A stretch of 21,609 nucleotides of DNA from CAYSSG01 sp964433635 (GCA_964433635.1 CAYSSG010000035.1:1-21609), one strand, 5' to 3'; positions 1 to 8,100 are shown, counted from the first letter of the stretch. The notes: generated from the letters alone by a model not told the origin. Program-made: numbers and translations.

Positions 1-1310
1 CTTCTATATTCCACGGGTACATATTTTGAACATTTTTGGGTGACATTAATCTCTTTGAATCGTGTAAACTCAGGTAAAGGAGCACCGATCAAAGGCATCG
101 CCCAACGAATAAACGCATCTGTTACATCAGATTTATCCTGAGAGATCCATTCTCGGGGGAATTCCCTCTCCGAATTAGCGACTATGTCCAGTGGTACGCG
201 GTCAAACTTCACACTGTACTCTTTTCCGGGATTTCTGATAATGGTTGCCATATACCCGTCCTTGCCGTCCAATGCCAGTCTGGCAGAATAAACACCTACC
301 TGATATGCCTCTTGCCGATCAACTTCCGAAACATAGGCTATCTCGCGTCTCTGTCGGGTGCCAGGATTCTCCGAACGGGCAATGCCTGGAACAATCAGGC
401 GGCTTTTAGCCCATCCCTGGCTATCTTTTCTGTCCTGCCCATTCAGATAGTTTATCAGCAGCTTGTCTACCGTTGAGCCGCTGGCGCTGAACTGGGCATG
501 ACCGAAACTGTCCTTCAAAATAGATAAATCACCCAGGTTAACCCCTTCTCCAAGCACGACGATGCAGCGACCGGATTCCTTTAATTGTTCATTGACACTT
601 TCAGTAATCAGTTCCAAATTGGACCTGCAGTCTTCCTTTGAAAGAGCTTCCGGTAAGAAGATTTTCAGGGGCATCTTTCTTTCAGGGTCTGCAAGCCGGG
701 CGGCAGCAGGGATAAAGCCAATCTTCCTGCCCATGACTGTAATAACCAGTACCGGGTCACTGGTAAAGCTGGCTTTATTCTCTTCATTTGCCTCCAGGAT
801 ATTCATAGCCAAATTTCTGGCCACACTGCCATAACCGGGATCATGGTCACAGATCGCAAAAGTTCCGTCCAGCTGCAATGTGCCTCCCACATCATTATCG
901 ATTGTCTTAGGCATGCCAACAGCAATCAGCTCTAATCCCTGTTCACGGGCAATTTGACTCACTTTTTGGGCAGTATCCATGGAGTCATTCCCCCCGCAAT
1001 AGAAGAAAAAACCTACATTCTGTTTTTTAAAAACCTCCACAATACGGTTCAAATCCTCATCGCTTTTAATTTTATACCGACAGCTCCCCAGTACACCCGC
1101 CGAAGGTGTCTGCCATAATAATTCAATTTGACGTTTATCCTGAGAGGAAATATCAATTAGCTCTTCCTTCAGTACACCTAAGATTCCCATTCTGGCACCC
1201 AGAACACGGTCTACCTGATCTGATTTCATTAATTCATCGATGGTACCCTGGATAGTACAGTTAATCACCGATGTAGGTCCACCGGATTGGGCAATGACTG
1301 CATTTGGCAT
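1..1310 (-). CDS. PPi-type 6-phosphofructokinase, C-terminus cut off by the window edge
   Basis: Phosphofructokinase-family protein, phosphorylating fructose-6-phosphate (or a related sugar phosphate) at C1 in the cytoplasm. 436 codons are readable with no stop before the window ends. The N-terminus has the phosphate-binding start IAQSGGPTSVIN (residues about 6-17). The motif at 106-110 is GGNDS: Asp109 stands where ATP enzymes have Gly (GGDGS). The catalytic loop at 134-140 is PKTIDND, with Lys135 where ATP enzymes have Gly (PGTIDND). Both substitutions are the known hallmarks of pyrophosphate-dependent enzymes. MGR at 193-195 is the substrate-binding motif. The ATG at 1310 follows GGGGAGG at good spacing. 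It lies 48 bp downstream of the larA-like gene and looks co-transcribed with it and gnd. Phosphoryl-donor assignment rests on the two motif residues; sedoheptulose-7-phosphate is a possible second substrate. Confidence 0.9.
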   Translation of the reverse strand, partial: MPNAVIAQSGGPTSVINCTIQGTIDELMKSDQVDRVLGARMGILGVLKEELIDISSQDKRQIELLWQTPSAGVLGSCRYKIKSDEDLNRIVEVFKKQNVGFFFYCGGNDSMDTAQKVSQIAREQGLELIAVGMPKTIDNDVGGTLQLDGTFAICDHDPGYGSVARNLAMNILEANEENKASFTSDPVLVITVMGRKIGFIPAAARLADPERKMPLKIFLPEALSKEDCRSNLELITESVNEQLKESGRCIVVLGEGVNLGDLSILKDSFGHAQFSASGSTVDKLLINYLNGQDRKDSQGWAKSRLIVPGIARSENPGTRQRREIAYVSEVDRQEAYQVGVYSARLALDGKDGYMATIIRNPGKEYSVKFDRVPLDIVANSEREFPREWISQDKSDVTDAFIRWAMPLIGAPLPEFTRFKEINVTQKCSKYVPVEYR

Positions 1311-1358
1311 TTGATTACCTCCCCTATTAAAAAATCCATTTATGATTCGGTTTTGTTC

Positions 1359-2648
1359 TTATTCCGTATTCTTTAATTTATAAAGATATTTTCCACCATG
1401 TTCAATCCACAACTGGTTTGATCCTGTAAAGTCTTCCTTGCGGATGGAGGCAGGATCTCGATAACCCAGACCGACATGATGACAGACACTTTCCGGTATC
1501 CCGGTAGCTAAGGTCACCTGAAACTCAAATGTTTCCTCGCCTGTAGCCGAGTTGTAAATCCCCGGACCTCTGACATTGATGACATGGGAAGCTACATTTC
1601 GGGATGTTTCCGGGTGTTTTTCTATATACTGAAGCACATATTCTTTACAGTGATACCCCAGATCTCTCATACCCTTATCCATCTCTTTCTGAGAATGGAA
1701 GAAATGAATATGGGGTGCATAGATGATGATCTCACCACCCCTGGCCATGACACCGGGATATTGTAATTTATAGGAACCCTTGCCGGCTGTCCACACCTCA
1801 TCATAACAGGCATCCAAAGCCTGTACTGCCTTTTCTAAGGGCTCCTCGATAGTTTTAATATGAATTTGAGAACTGGACCTGGCAGCTGCTTTGTAGGCTT
1901 GAATAAAACCTTCATAATTTAAGCCGGTATATAGGCCTTTGGGAATAATTTTATTTTCATCGCCTTCCTCAAAGATCATATTAAAAGAAATTACCGGTGC
2001 ATTGATGGCTTCAAAAATTGCTGAAGAGCCTTCATTAATAACTTTCCTTGTGTTATTATCCACCGACCCTATGATGTTGGGAATACCAACCAACACTGAG
2101 GCCCAATGAAGCAGATCAATGACTTGTGGACCTGAAATACCGGGGAAAAATACCTTTAAGCCACCCGCATAGCCAGCTGATTCATGGGGTGAAGTCCCGG
2201 TTAAAGCCAATATTAAATCATAGTCTCCCATGATCAGCTTATTGACCACCACAGGAATGGCCTGGTTCAGCTGGTTTTTTGTCTGTTCGGATACAAACGA
2301 AGAGGCAATTTCACCAACGGTAACCAACTGTTCCGGCTGATCAAACTGGTGGTTATAGAGATGGTCGAAAGTAAATTCACGATGCAGTCCCAACTTGGTT
2401 CTGATCTCCTGATCTGTCATTTTTCGATGGGTACCACCGGCATTCAGACTGTCTATCAGTACCATCCCTTTCTTTTTTAACTCCCGATAAATTATTGGTA
2501 CCAGGCGATCTGTAAAATCAACCCTGGAATAATCCGGATGAATTAACAAAACCTTTCTAACATGGTTAAAATCTTTTAAGGTTTCTCTTACCATGTCCTC
2601 TAATTGCACATCATTCAATTCGCCTTTTATATCTTCCATTGATAACAT
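1359..2648 (-). CDS. LarA-family nickel-pincer hydroxyacid racemase/epimerase; possibly D-gluconate/D-mannonate 2-epimerase
   Basis: 429-residue member of the LarA (nickel-dependent lactate racemase, DUF2088) superfamily. Characterised LarA carries a nickel-pincer nucleotide bound covalently to a lysine and swaps the configuration of a 2-hydroxy acid by hydride transfer. The metal-site pattern is intact: His155, Lys165 and His181 have the same spacing (10 and 26 residues) as His174, Lys184 and His200 of Lactiplantibacillus LarA. His100, in NHQFD, is a candidate for the catalytic His108 equivalent. GTHR at 72-75 matches the substrate/cofactor-binding N-domain motif. The start at 2648 is set by GGAGG seven bases upstream; Met4 is a weaker alternative. 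It sits between gnd and phosphofructokinase, in a locus that makes D-mannonate, so a C2 sugar acid such as mannonate/gluconate is a more likely substrate than lactate. That substrate is inference. No larB, larC or larE (cofactor synthesis) lies in the window. Confidence 0.85.
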   Translation of the reverse strand: MLSMEDIKGELNDVQLEDMVRETLKDFNHVRKVLLIHPDYSRVDFTDRLVPIIYRELKKKGMVLIDSLNAGGTHRKMTDQEIRTKLGLHREFTFDHLYNHQFDQPEQLVTVGEIASSFVSEQTKNQLNQAIPVVVNKLIMGDYDLILALTGTSPHESAGYAGGLKVFFPGISGPQVIDLLHWASVLVGIPNIIGSVDNNTRKVINEGSSAIFEAINAPVISFNMIFEEGDENKIIPKGLYTGLNYEGFIQAYKAAARSSSQIHIKTIEEPLEKAVQALDACYDEVWTAGKGSYKLQYPGVMARGGEIIIYAPHIHFFHSQKEMDKGMRDLGYHCKEYVLQYIEKHPETSRNVASHVINVRGPGIYNSATGEETFEFQVTLATGIPESVCHHVGLGYRDPASIRKEDFTGSNQLWIEHGGKYLYKLKNTE

Positions 2649-2698
2649 ACGATTTCCTCCAGACTGGTTAATCTTCTGTTGGCATATTTATGAATCTG

Positions 2699-2733
2699 TA
2701 TTTACGATATACGGTATACGCAATACGCTATAC
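2699..2733. repeat. Five degenerate 7-bp tandem repeats (GNTATAC type)
   Basis: On the + strand the units are TATTTAC, GATATAC, GGTATAC, GCAATAC and GCTATAC, with exact 7-bp phasing over 35 bp. The block fills most of the gap between the gnd stop codon (2738) and the larA-like gene. The same unit family recurs at 4602-4629 next to the uxuB stop codon. Function is unknown; it does not form a clear terminator hairpin. Confidence 0.8.
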
Positions 2734-2737
2734 TGTT

Positions 2738-4228
2738 TTACAGTTCCTCTTCCGGTCTTCCGGGTAGCATCCATTGGGTATGAAATTCTTTCCATTCTTT
2801 ATTCCTGCTAAGCATCACTTCGGGATGATCAGAACCCATCAATTTAAAATAGCCATGAGCTCCAAAAAAATCCCTCTGGATTGCTGCGACCTGGGCAGAA
2901 ACCATGACCGGGCTTCCCAATTGTAAGATATAATCAAATGAACCATCCATCGCCGGGATGGGAATCCCCGCCTTATGAGCAAGGTCAATAAAACGTGCCA
3001 AACTGGAAAGATTATTCTTGACGACACTCAGAAAACGCGGTGCCACAAGCAGACTCAGCAGATCAGGGTTTTCCTGATACGCTTTAGTGATCTCATCCAG
3101 AAACTGGGCACGAATAATACAACCGGCACGCCATCCCTCAACAACATTCTTAAGATTCAAGTTGAACTTATATTCTGCTGATGCTGCCTGCAGCAAGGCC
3201 ATGCCCTGGGCATAAGAAGATAACTTCGCCAGATAGAGCGCATCATGAGCAATCTGAACCAATTTTTCTCGTTCAAATTCCTTACCCTTTTCCTGATAGG
3301 ATGGAAGTTTTTTAGACAGTTGCAGTCTTAAATCCTTATCCTGGGACATCTCCCTGGAAAATACGGCAGCAGTAATGGTGGGAATCGGCACCAGTAACTC
3401 CAGGGCACTCTGCACTGTCCAGGTCCCCGTACCTTTCATACGGGTAATATCAGCTACTACATCAACCAGCGAATTCCCCTCTTCTTTTTTATCTTTTTCT
3501 CTCATGCTTTCTGCCGTGATTTCAATCAGGTATGAGCTCAATACATCATCTGGCTGATTCCACCTTTTCATAATTTCAGCAATTTCTTCAGAAGTCAATC
3601 CCAGGGCTTTTTTTAAAGTCCATACACATTCACCGATCAACTGCATATCTCCGTATTCAATCCCGTTATGAACCATTTTGACATAATGACCTGCACCATG
3701 GGGACCGATATAAGATACACAGGGTTTGTTATCATGGGCTTTTGCTGAAATCTTCTCAAACAGATCCTGAACGAGTTGATAGGCCTCTTCCTGACCGCCG
3801 GGCATAATTGCCGGCCCTTTCAGTGCCCCCTCTTCTCCTCCCGATATTCCGGTACCGATATACAGAAAGCCCTGTTCTGCTAAATAGCTGTTACGGCGCA
3901 TGGTGTCTTTAAAGAATGAATTACCACCATCAATAATTAAATCTCCCTTATCCATCAGCGGAATAAGCTGATCAATAAAATCATCGACTGGCTGACCTGC
4001 TTTTACCAGAAGTATAATTTTCCTGGGCTTCTCCAGGGATGCCATGAATTCTTCCAGGGAATAGGTTGGTTGAATCTTTTTATCTTTTGCCTTGTCCCGG
4101 GCAAATTCTTCCGTTTTGGATGCTGTTCTATTATAGGCAGAAACAGAATATCCCTTACTCTCCATATTCAGGATTAAGTTCTGCCCCATAACACCCAGCC
4201 CTACTAAGCCAATTTGCGATTTTTCCAT
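2738..4228 (-). CDS. gnd: 6-phosphogluconate dehydrogenase (decarboxylating)
   Basis: Oxidatively decarboxylates 6-phospho-D-gluconate to D-ribulose-5-phosphate, CO2 and NAD(P)H in the cytoplasm. At 496 residues it is slightly longer than the usual 470-480. It starts with a Rossmann motif GLGVMG at 10-15. NRT at 33-35 after the second strand suggests NADP preference. The substrate motifs GGNS (101-104) and GISGGEEGA (127-135) and the catalytic KMVHNGIEYG (Lys184, Glu191) are all intact. The C-terminal domain is all-helical, as expected for the family. The start is ATG 4228 behind AAGGAG. Unlike in most uronate loci, which lead to KDG, this one carries gnd, so 6-phosphogluconate is likely a pathway intermediate here. 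The gene is separated from uxuB upstream by 406 bp of repeat-rich DNA, and from the larA-like gene by 89 bp. Confidence 0.97.
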   Translation of the reverse strand: MEKSQIGLVGLGVMGQNLILNMESKGYSVSAYNRTASKTEEFARDKAKDKKIQPTYSLEEFMASLEKPRKIILLVKAGQPVDDFIDQLIPLMDKGDLIIDGGNSFFKDTMRRNSYLAEQGFLYIGTGISGGEEGALKGPAIMPGGQEEAYQLVQDLFEKISAKAHDNKPCVSYIGPHGAGHYVKMVHNGIEYGDMQLIGECVWTLKKALGLTSEEIAEIMKRWNQPDDVLSSYLIEITAESMREKDKKEEGNSLVDVVADITRMKGTGTWTVQSALELLVPIPTITAAVFSREMSQDKDLRLQLSKKLPSYQEKGKEFEREKLVQIAHDALYLAKLSSYAQGMALLQAASAEYKFNLNLKNVVEGWRAGCIIRAQFLDEITKAYQENPDLLSLLVAPRFLSVVKNNLSSLARFIDLAHKAGIPIPAMDGSFDYILQLGSPVMVSAQVAAIQRDFFGAHGYFKLMGSDHPEVMLSRNKEWKEFHTQWMLPGRPEEEL

Positions 4229-4252
4229 TTTTCCTTCTCCTTATTTTTCAAG

Positions 4253-4280
4253 TTTTTCGTTTTTCGTTTTTCGTTTTTTG
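4253..4280. repeat. Four 7-bp tandem repeats (TTTTTCG)
   Basis: Three exact TTTTTCG units followed by TTTTTTG, phased at 7 bp, starting 25 bp upstream of the gnd start codon. On the gnd-sense strand this reads CGAAAAA repeats just upstream of the ribosome-binding site. It runs almost directly into the next heptamer block. Confidence 0.85.
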
Positions 4281-4282
4281 TT

Positions 4283-4324
4283 AAATTCAAAATTCAATAT
4301 CCAGTATGTAATATTTAATATACA
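4283..4324. repeat. Six degenerate 7-bp tandem repeats (ATATNCA type)
   Basis: Units in order are AAATTCA, AAATTCA, ATATCCA, GTATGTA, ATATTTA and ATATACA, 42 bp in exact 7-bp phase. The first two units are identical and the rest drift. Confidence 0.7.
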
Positions 4325-4384
4325 ACTAAATATGATGTTTTAAAACAAATAAAAAGATACAAAAAGGTAATTTCTTTTTTACTT

Positions 4385-4412
4385 ATTACCCATCACTCAT
4401 TACCCATGACTT
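4385..4412. repeat. Four degenerate 7-bp tandem repeats (ATTACCC type)
   Basis: Units are ATTACCC, ATCACTC, ATTACCC and ATGACTT. Units 1 and 3 are identical. The period is again 7 bp although the sequence is unrelated to the neighbouring blocks. Confidence 0.7.
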
Positions 4413-4601
4413 CACTGCATTTGAAGCGCAATAAGCATGACTCTATTTATTCATTGCTTAACATGTCCGTTTTATTGACCAATTAAACATTCAAAGATAA
4501 CATGCCAGTTTGAAACTTTTTAATTGCTTGGCCGTGACGAAAGGTATTTGATAATTTTCATAGTGATTCTTGTGACTTCAATTATTCTCATATATTTCCA
4601 A

Positions 4602-4629
4602 GGTATACGCTATACATAATACGATATAC
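4602..4629. repeat. Four degenerate 7-bp tandem repeats (GNTATAC type)
   Basis: Units GGTATAC, GCTATAC, ATAATAC and GATATAC lie a few bases downstream (minus sense) of the uxuB stop codon. They share units with the block at 2699-2733, which sits in the same position relative to the gnd stop codon. Confidence 0.8.
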
Positions 4630-4634
4630 TGTAT

Positions 4635-5459
4635 TTATACTCCCGAAAAGGCACTGAATCCGCCATCTATGGGAACCACAATGCCGGTAACAAAACGGGA
4701 AGTATCCGACACCAGCCAGATGCAGGCACCGATCAGGTCCTCGGGGTCTCCAAAATGACCAACCGGGGTATGGGCAATTACTGCTTCCCCTCTTGGCGTT
4801 AAACCACCTTTTTCATCGGTCAGCAGATACTTATTCTGGGTAGTCAGAAAAAATCCGGGAGCCAGTGCATTCACACGTAACTTTGGATTGTATTCCTGTG
4901 CAAAGTGAACCGCCAGCCATTGGGTGAAATTACTGACTGCAGCTTTAGCCGTTGAATAACCGGCAACCTTCGTCAAGGGACGGAAGGCAGCCATTGATGA
5001 GATATTGATAATAGATCCACCCTCTTTATTTTTCAACATCTCCTGTCCAAATACCTGGGAAGGAAGAATAGCCCCGCCAAAAAGATTCAATCCTATGACC
5101 CTTTCCAGCGCTTTGACCGGTAAATCAAAAAAAGACAGCTCCTGTGATGTTGTCGCTTCCTTTTGGTTTCCTCCGGCAGCATTAACTAAAATATCAATCT
5201 GCTTGAAATCTTTTACAATCTCATCCTTACAGGTTTTAATTTTGTCAATATCCATCACATCTAAATAATATCCTTTGCTTTGGATATCTTCCTGCTGCAA
5301 TTTTTCAATTAAAGGTTTGGTATCAACAATGTCACCAATGGCAACACTGGCTCCGGCATGCCCCAGACCTCTGGCAATAACCGATCCTAATATTCCGGCT
5401 CCGCCGGTGATGACGGCAGTCTTTCCTTCTAAACTGAATTTTTGCAGTATGTCTTTCAT
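4635..5459 (-). CDS. uxuB: Fructuronate reductase / D-mannonate oxidoreductase, SDR type
   Basis: Reduces D-fructuronate to D-mannonate with NAD(P)H in uronate breakdown. This is the short-chain dehydrogenase form found in Bacillus (YjmF/UxuB), not the long-chain E. coli UxuB. At 274 residues it matches the Bacillus protein in length. Visible are TGGAGILG (18-25) for the nucleotide, NAAGG (93-97), Asn125, Ser154/155 and the catalytic Tyr168-x3-Lys172. The C-terminal ending GGFSAFSGV is characteristic of this subfamily. ATG 5459 has GGGAGG in front. It lies 28 bp behind uxaE, so the two consecutive pathway steps are very likely one transcript. An alternative would be another sugar-acid SDR, but the neighbours and the C-terminus argue for UxuB. 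Confidence 0.88.
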   Translation of the reverse strand: MKDILQKFSLEGKTAVITGGAGILGSVIARGLGHAGASVAIGDIVDTKPLIEKLQQEDIQSKGYYLDVMDIDKIKTCKDEIVKDFKQIDILVNAAGGNQKEATTSQELSFFDLPVKALERVIGLNLFGGAILPSQVFGQEMLKNKEGGSIINISSMAAFRPLTKVAGYSTAKAAVSNFTQWLAVHFAQEYNPKLRVNALAPGFFLTTQNKYLLTDEKGGLTPRGEAVIAHTPVGHFGDPEDLIGACIWLVSDTSRFVTGIVVPIDGGFSAFSGV

Positions 5460-5487
5460 AGAATCCTCCCTGATTTAAAAAAATATT

Positions 5488-6987
5488 CTACAGATTTAAT
5501 AATTCTAAATGATGTTTGATATGTCTGGCAACAACCTGATCATGTAACTTTTCATTCTGAAACAATATCCGGTAAATCCGATCACGAAACTTGTATTTTC
5601 CCATGGAATCCTTTTCCCGGAGAATTGAACCATAGGTAATGTGAATAAGCTGCCGTGAATGACGATCTGACAGAAGATGAACTAATTCATCATCCTTTAA
5701 TTTCTGAATATCAGGAATCTTTTCCAGATCTGTAGAAAGATGGTAGGAAAAACGATCCTGGTTAAAACATTGCAGGGCAAAATGATGAATTTCACGATAT
5801 AGATCAGGCTGACTCATCGCAATGACCTTCACTGCTTCCAACCAGCTGGTTCCTGCAGTCTTAATATGGAAAAATCCATGGGATTCACGAGCAAAGATAG
5901 GATAAACGGAAAATTTATCACTTCCGGAATGCAAAGATAATTTATATCCTCCCACCTGTGAGGCAATCTGGCAGTGCAATTTAAACTCTTCCCGGAAATG
6001 GTCTACATCTCCGATATAATCGATACCCTTCTCCCAATCCCCGGCATAATGTGGTGCTATATTCTGGAAATCAACCCCACGACGCTGTAATTCAGAGGCA
6101 ATCCATAGATGGGCTAACGGTGAAGTTGCATTGGGCGTTTCATCAATAGAAACCTCAAGCTCAAATTCTCCCTGATGCTTTTCTTTTAAGAATTGATAGC
6201 ATCTTTCCACATGTTTTATTGCCTCTCCATAAGTTAAAACAATCTCCACTAAATCATCCTGATGAAAAACCAATGTATGATTGCCAATATGATACTCCTT
6301 TTCCAGATACAGATTTTCCAGATGATTTTTTTCCGGTAATGTCTGATACTTCTTTCTCAATTCTTCTGCACTGCGTTGATGGATGTCATTATCAATATGG
6401 TCCGAGGGATCCAGGGTATAGAATGTAAAACCGCATTGGATTGCTTCTCCTAAATTTTCCAAATCTTTGATATGATCTGCATCGGCACCGAATGGACCCT
6501 CATAACCTGCCTCAAAACATCCCCATATGGCATTGTCCATCACTCTCTGCAGGCTGCTTTCTGTCCTGGTAATCTCTCGGGTAGATAACTGTGCCAAAAT
6601 AGGAAAAATATTTTTTCCTTCAAATGCCTGGATATGTGCCGGTGTGGCAATTCCCAATCGATCTCCCGTACCAAAAGAAGGATTCATCTTCGTGAGAGAC
6701 GGCTTAAGGTAATCCAGAATATGCCTCAATTGGGAGAGATTATAATTTGTTAAAAGGCATACCTGAAATAACAGATTCTCTTTGATATCTGATGACCTTT
6801 CTACCTCAGAATGAAAATCTGATTTTTTCAGTTTCTCCGGTGGACCTGCTACAACCAGATATTTTTTCTGGTTATCTTTCACCATAAAGAAGGATTGCCC
6901 TTCTTTCTCTTTGAAAGAAGCCGGATAAATCTGAAACTGATCTCCAAATCCTCGGGAAAACATCTCTATCATTTCTTCCTTTATCAT
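5488..6987 (-). CDS. uxaE: D-tagaturonate epimerase (tagaturonate to fructuronate)
   Basis: 499-residue protein recognised as the UxaE family, whose Thermotoga member converts D-tagaturonate to D-fructuronate, letting galacturonate enter the glucuronate branch without UxaB/UxaA. Conserved-looking blocks are FGTGDRLG (105-112), GADADH (167-172), the IDET region (281-295), APHYAGDWEKGIDY (311-324), SLHSGSDKFS (351-360) and HIKTAGTSW (374-382). The acidic and histidine residues in these blocks fit a metal-dependent TIM-barrel site, but I cannot assign ligands individually. ATG 6987 follows AGGAGG with about five bases of spacing. It is directly upstream of uxuB, the next enzyme in the route. The family call is from recognition of the motifs, not from a database search. 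Confidence 0.85.
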   Translation of the reverse strand: MIKEEMIEMFSRGFGDQFQIYPASFKEKEGQSFFMVKDNQKKYLVVAGPPEKLKKSDFHSEVERSSDIKENLLFQVCLLTNYNLSQLRHILDYLKPSLTKMNPSFGTGDRLGIATPAHIQAFEGKNIFPILAQLSTREITRTESSLQRVMDNAIWGCFEAGYEGPFGADADHIKDLENLGEAIQCGFTFYTLDPSDHIDNDIHQRSAEELRKKYQTLPEKNHLENLYLEKEYHIGNHTLVFHQDDLVEIVLTYGEAIKHVERCYQFLKEKHQGEFELEVSIDETPNATSPLAHLWIASELQRRGVDFQNIAPHYAGDWEKGIDYIGDVDHFREEFKLHCQIASQVGGYKLSLHSGSDKFSVYPIFARESHGFFHIKTAGTSWLEAVKVIAMSQPDLYREIHHFALQCFNQDRFSYHLSTDLEKIPDIQKLKDDELVHLLSDRHSRQLIHITYGSILREKDSMGKYKFRDRIYRILFQNEKLHDQVVARHIKHHLELLNL

Positions 6988-7049
6988 GCCGTCCTCCTGT
7001 TCAATGATTGCATTTCAATGATATTTTTCCTTTACTAAAAACAATTTTC

Positions 7050-7093
7050 CGTTCAGCTATTCACAGGTTAAATCATAACATATTTCCTGAACG
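7050..7093. repeat. Inverted repeat CGTTCAG/CTGAACG upstream of uxaE
   Basis: Two perfect 7-bp arms (7050-7056 and 7087-7093) are separated by 30 bp in the gap between the E1 beta gene and uxaE. The arms bracket the candidate -10 box at 7072-7077, an arrangement that could be an operator pair. An RNA hairpin is also possible, but there is no solid U-tract. Confidence 0.4.
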
Positions 7094-7101
7094 ATTAACA
7101 A
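7072..7101 (-). promoter_or_regulatory. Candidate internal promoter for uxaE-uxuB
   Basis: Minus-strand reading: -35 TTGTTA (7101-7096), 18-bp spacer, -10 TATGAT (7077-7072), preceded by TG for an extended -10 (TGTTATGAT). It lies about 85 bp upstream of the uxaE start codon in a 132-bp gap. The -35 is a weak match, so this is a plausible rather than strong promoter. Confidence 0.4.
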
Positions 7102-7119
7102 TGTGTTAGGCTCCTGCTT

Positions 7120-8097
7120 CTATTCCTGCAGCATCCCTTTAATCTTCCGGCAAATTTTTTCCTGATTGGGAATTAGAGGAAACTCCAGCACCGGGCTGAA
7201 GGGCATCGGAGTATTAGCAGTTGTTAGACGCTCAGGAGGCAAATCCAAATCATAAAAAACATCCTTTACTAGATCAGCAATCATTTCACCGGCCGCACCG
7301 CACCTCTCACACCCTTCATCGACCACGAGCATTTTTCCGGTTTTTTTCACTGATTGAATCATAGTATCCCGATCAAAAGGAACAATCGTTCTGGGATCAA
7401 TAACTTCTACATCGATCCCTTCTTTGAGTAAATTCTCAGCTGCCTGTAACGCGTGTAAGGCCTGAAGTGAAGTACCGATCACGGTAATATCTTTACCTTC
7501 TTTCAGGATATTTGCTTTGCCGAAGGGAATGGTATATTCCTCTTCAGGTATTTCGTATTCCTTATTATATTCCATCTTATGTTCAAAAAATATGACCGGA
7601 TTATCGTCTCGAATCGCAGTCTTTAACAGGCCCTTGGCCTCTGCAGCCGAAGAAGGCAGTACCACTTTTAATCCCGGAATATGAGCCACCAGGGCATGCA
7701 GACTCTGTGAATGCTGAGCAGCAGAGGAACGTCCTCCTCCTAATGTCGTTCGGATAGTCAGAGGTACCCGAGCCTGCCCACCTGACATGTAACGGATTTT
7801 GGCAGTCTGATTGGCAATCTGATCCATCGCTAAAGGTATGAAATCACTGAACATGATTTCAACAATCGGTCTTAAGCCACTTAAGGCCGCTCCCAGACCG
7901 ACTCCGGTAAAGCTATTTTCAGAGATAGGGGTATTCCTGACCCGCATCGGACCGTATTTCTCAAACAATCCGGGGGTCGCTTTAAAATTTCCGCCGATAA
8001 TCTCAACATCCTCTCCCAGGAAGATGACCGTTTCATCCCGCTCCATCTCTTCATCAATGGCCTCTTTAATTGCCTGAGCATAGGTTACTTTTTTCAT
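7120..8097 (-). CDS. TPP-dependent 2-oxoacid/acetoin dehydrogenase E1 component, beta subunit
   Basis: 325-residue E1 beta (PdhB/AcoB/BkdB type), the partner of the alpha subunit encoded immediately upstream; together they form a TPP enzyme that decarboxylates or cleaves a 2-keto compound. Typical blocks are present: the N-terminal IFLGEDVE with the TPP-activating acidic residues, SENSFTGVGLGAALSGLRPIVE, SGGQARVPLTIR, the Ser-Ala-Ala-Gln-His-Ser-Gln segment with the active-site His, and FFEHK. The C-terminal half is the transketolase-C fold. Gap to the alpha gene is 3 bp, and the SD (AAAGGAG) lies at the end of the alpha gene, implying translational coupling. No E2 acyltransferase or E3 lipoamide dehydrogenase gene is in the window. 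The closest general resemblance is to acetoin dehydrogenase-like E1 pairs, but the substrate is not determined. Confidence 0.88.
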   Translation of the reverse strand: MKKVTYAQAIKEAIDEEMERDETVIFLGEDVEIIGGNFKATPGLFEKYGPMRVRNTPISENSFTGVGLGAALSGLRPIVEIMFSDFIPLAMDQIANQTAKIRYMSGGQARVPLTIRTTLGGGRSSAAQHSQSLHALVAHIPGLKVVLPSSAAEAKGLLKTAIRDDNPVIFFEHKMEYNKEYEIPEEEYTIPFGKANILKEGKDITVIGTSLQALHALQAAENLLKEGIDVEVIDPRTIVPFDRDTMIQSVKKTGKMLVVDEGCERCGAAGEMIADLVKDVFYDLDLPPERLTTANTPMPFSPVLEFPLIPNQEKICRKIKGMLQE

Positions 8098-8100
8098 CTT

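Larger units (their letters stand above)
4229..4634. other. 406-bp intergenic region, rich in 7-bp repeats
   Basis: Non-coding gap between uxuB and gnd. It contains four separate blocks of 7-bp tandem repeats (4253-4280, 4283-4324, 4385-4412, 4602-4629), annotated individually. Between them lies AT-rich unique sequence. I found no convincing sigma-70 promoter for gnd on the minus strand, no strong terminator hairpin and no supported ORF. Confidence 0.7.

Noticed and set aside
562..834. 90-codon open frame on the + strand
   Set aside because: Antisense to the phosphofructokinase coding sequence; a shadow of its codon bias.
4253..4412. CRISPR-like repeat array
   Set aside because: Units are only 7 bp, directly adjacent without spacers, and differ between blocks; no cas genes.
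4229..4634. Insertion-sequence remnant or small RNA gene
   Set aside because: No terminal inverted repeats, transposase fragment, promoter-terminator pair or tRNA-like fold could be found.
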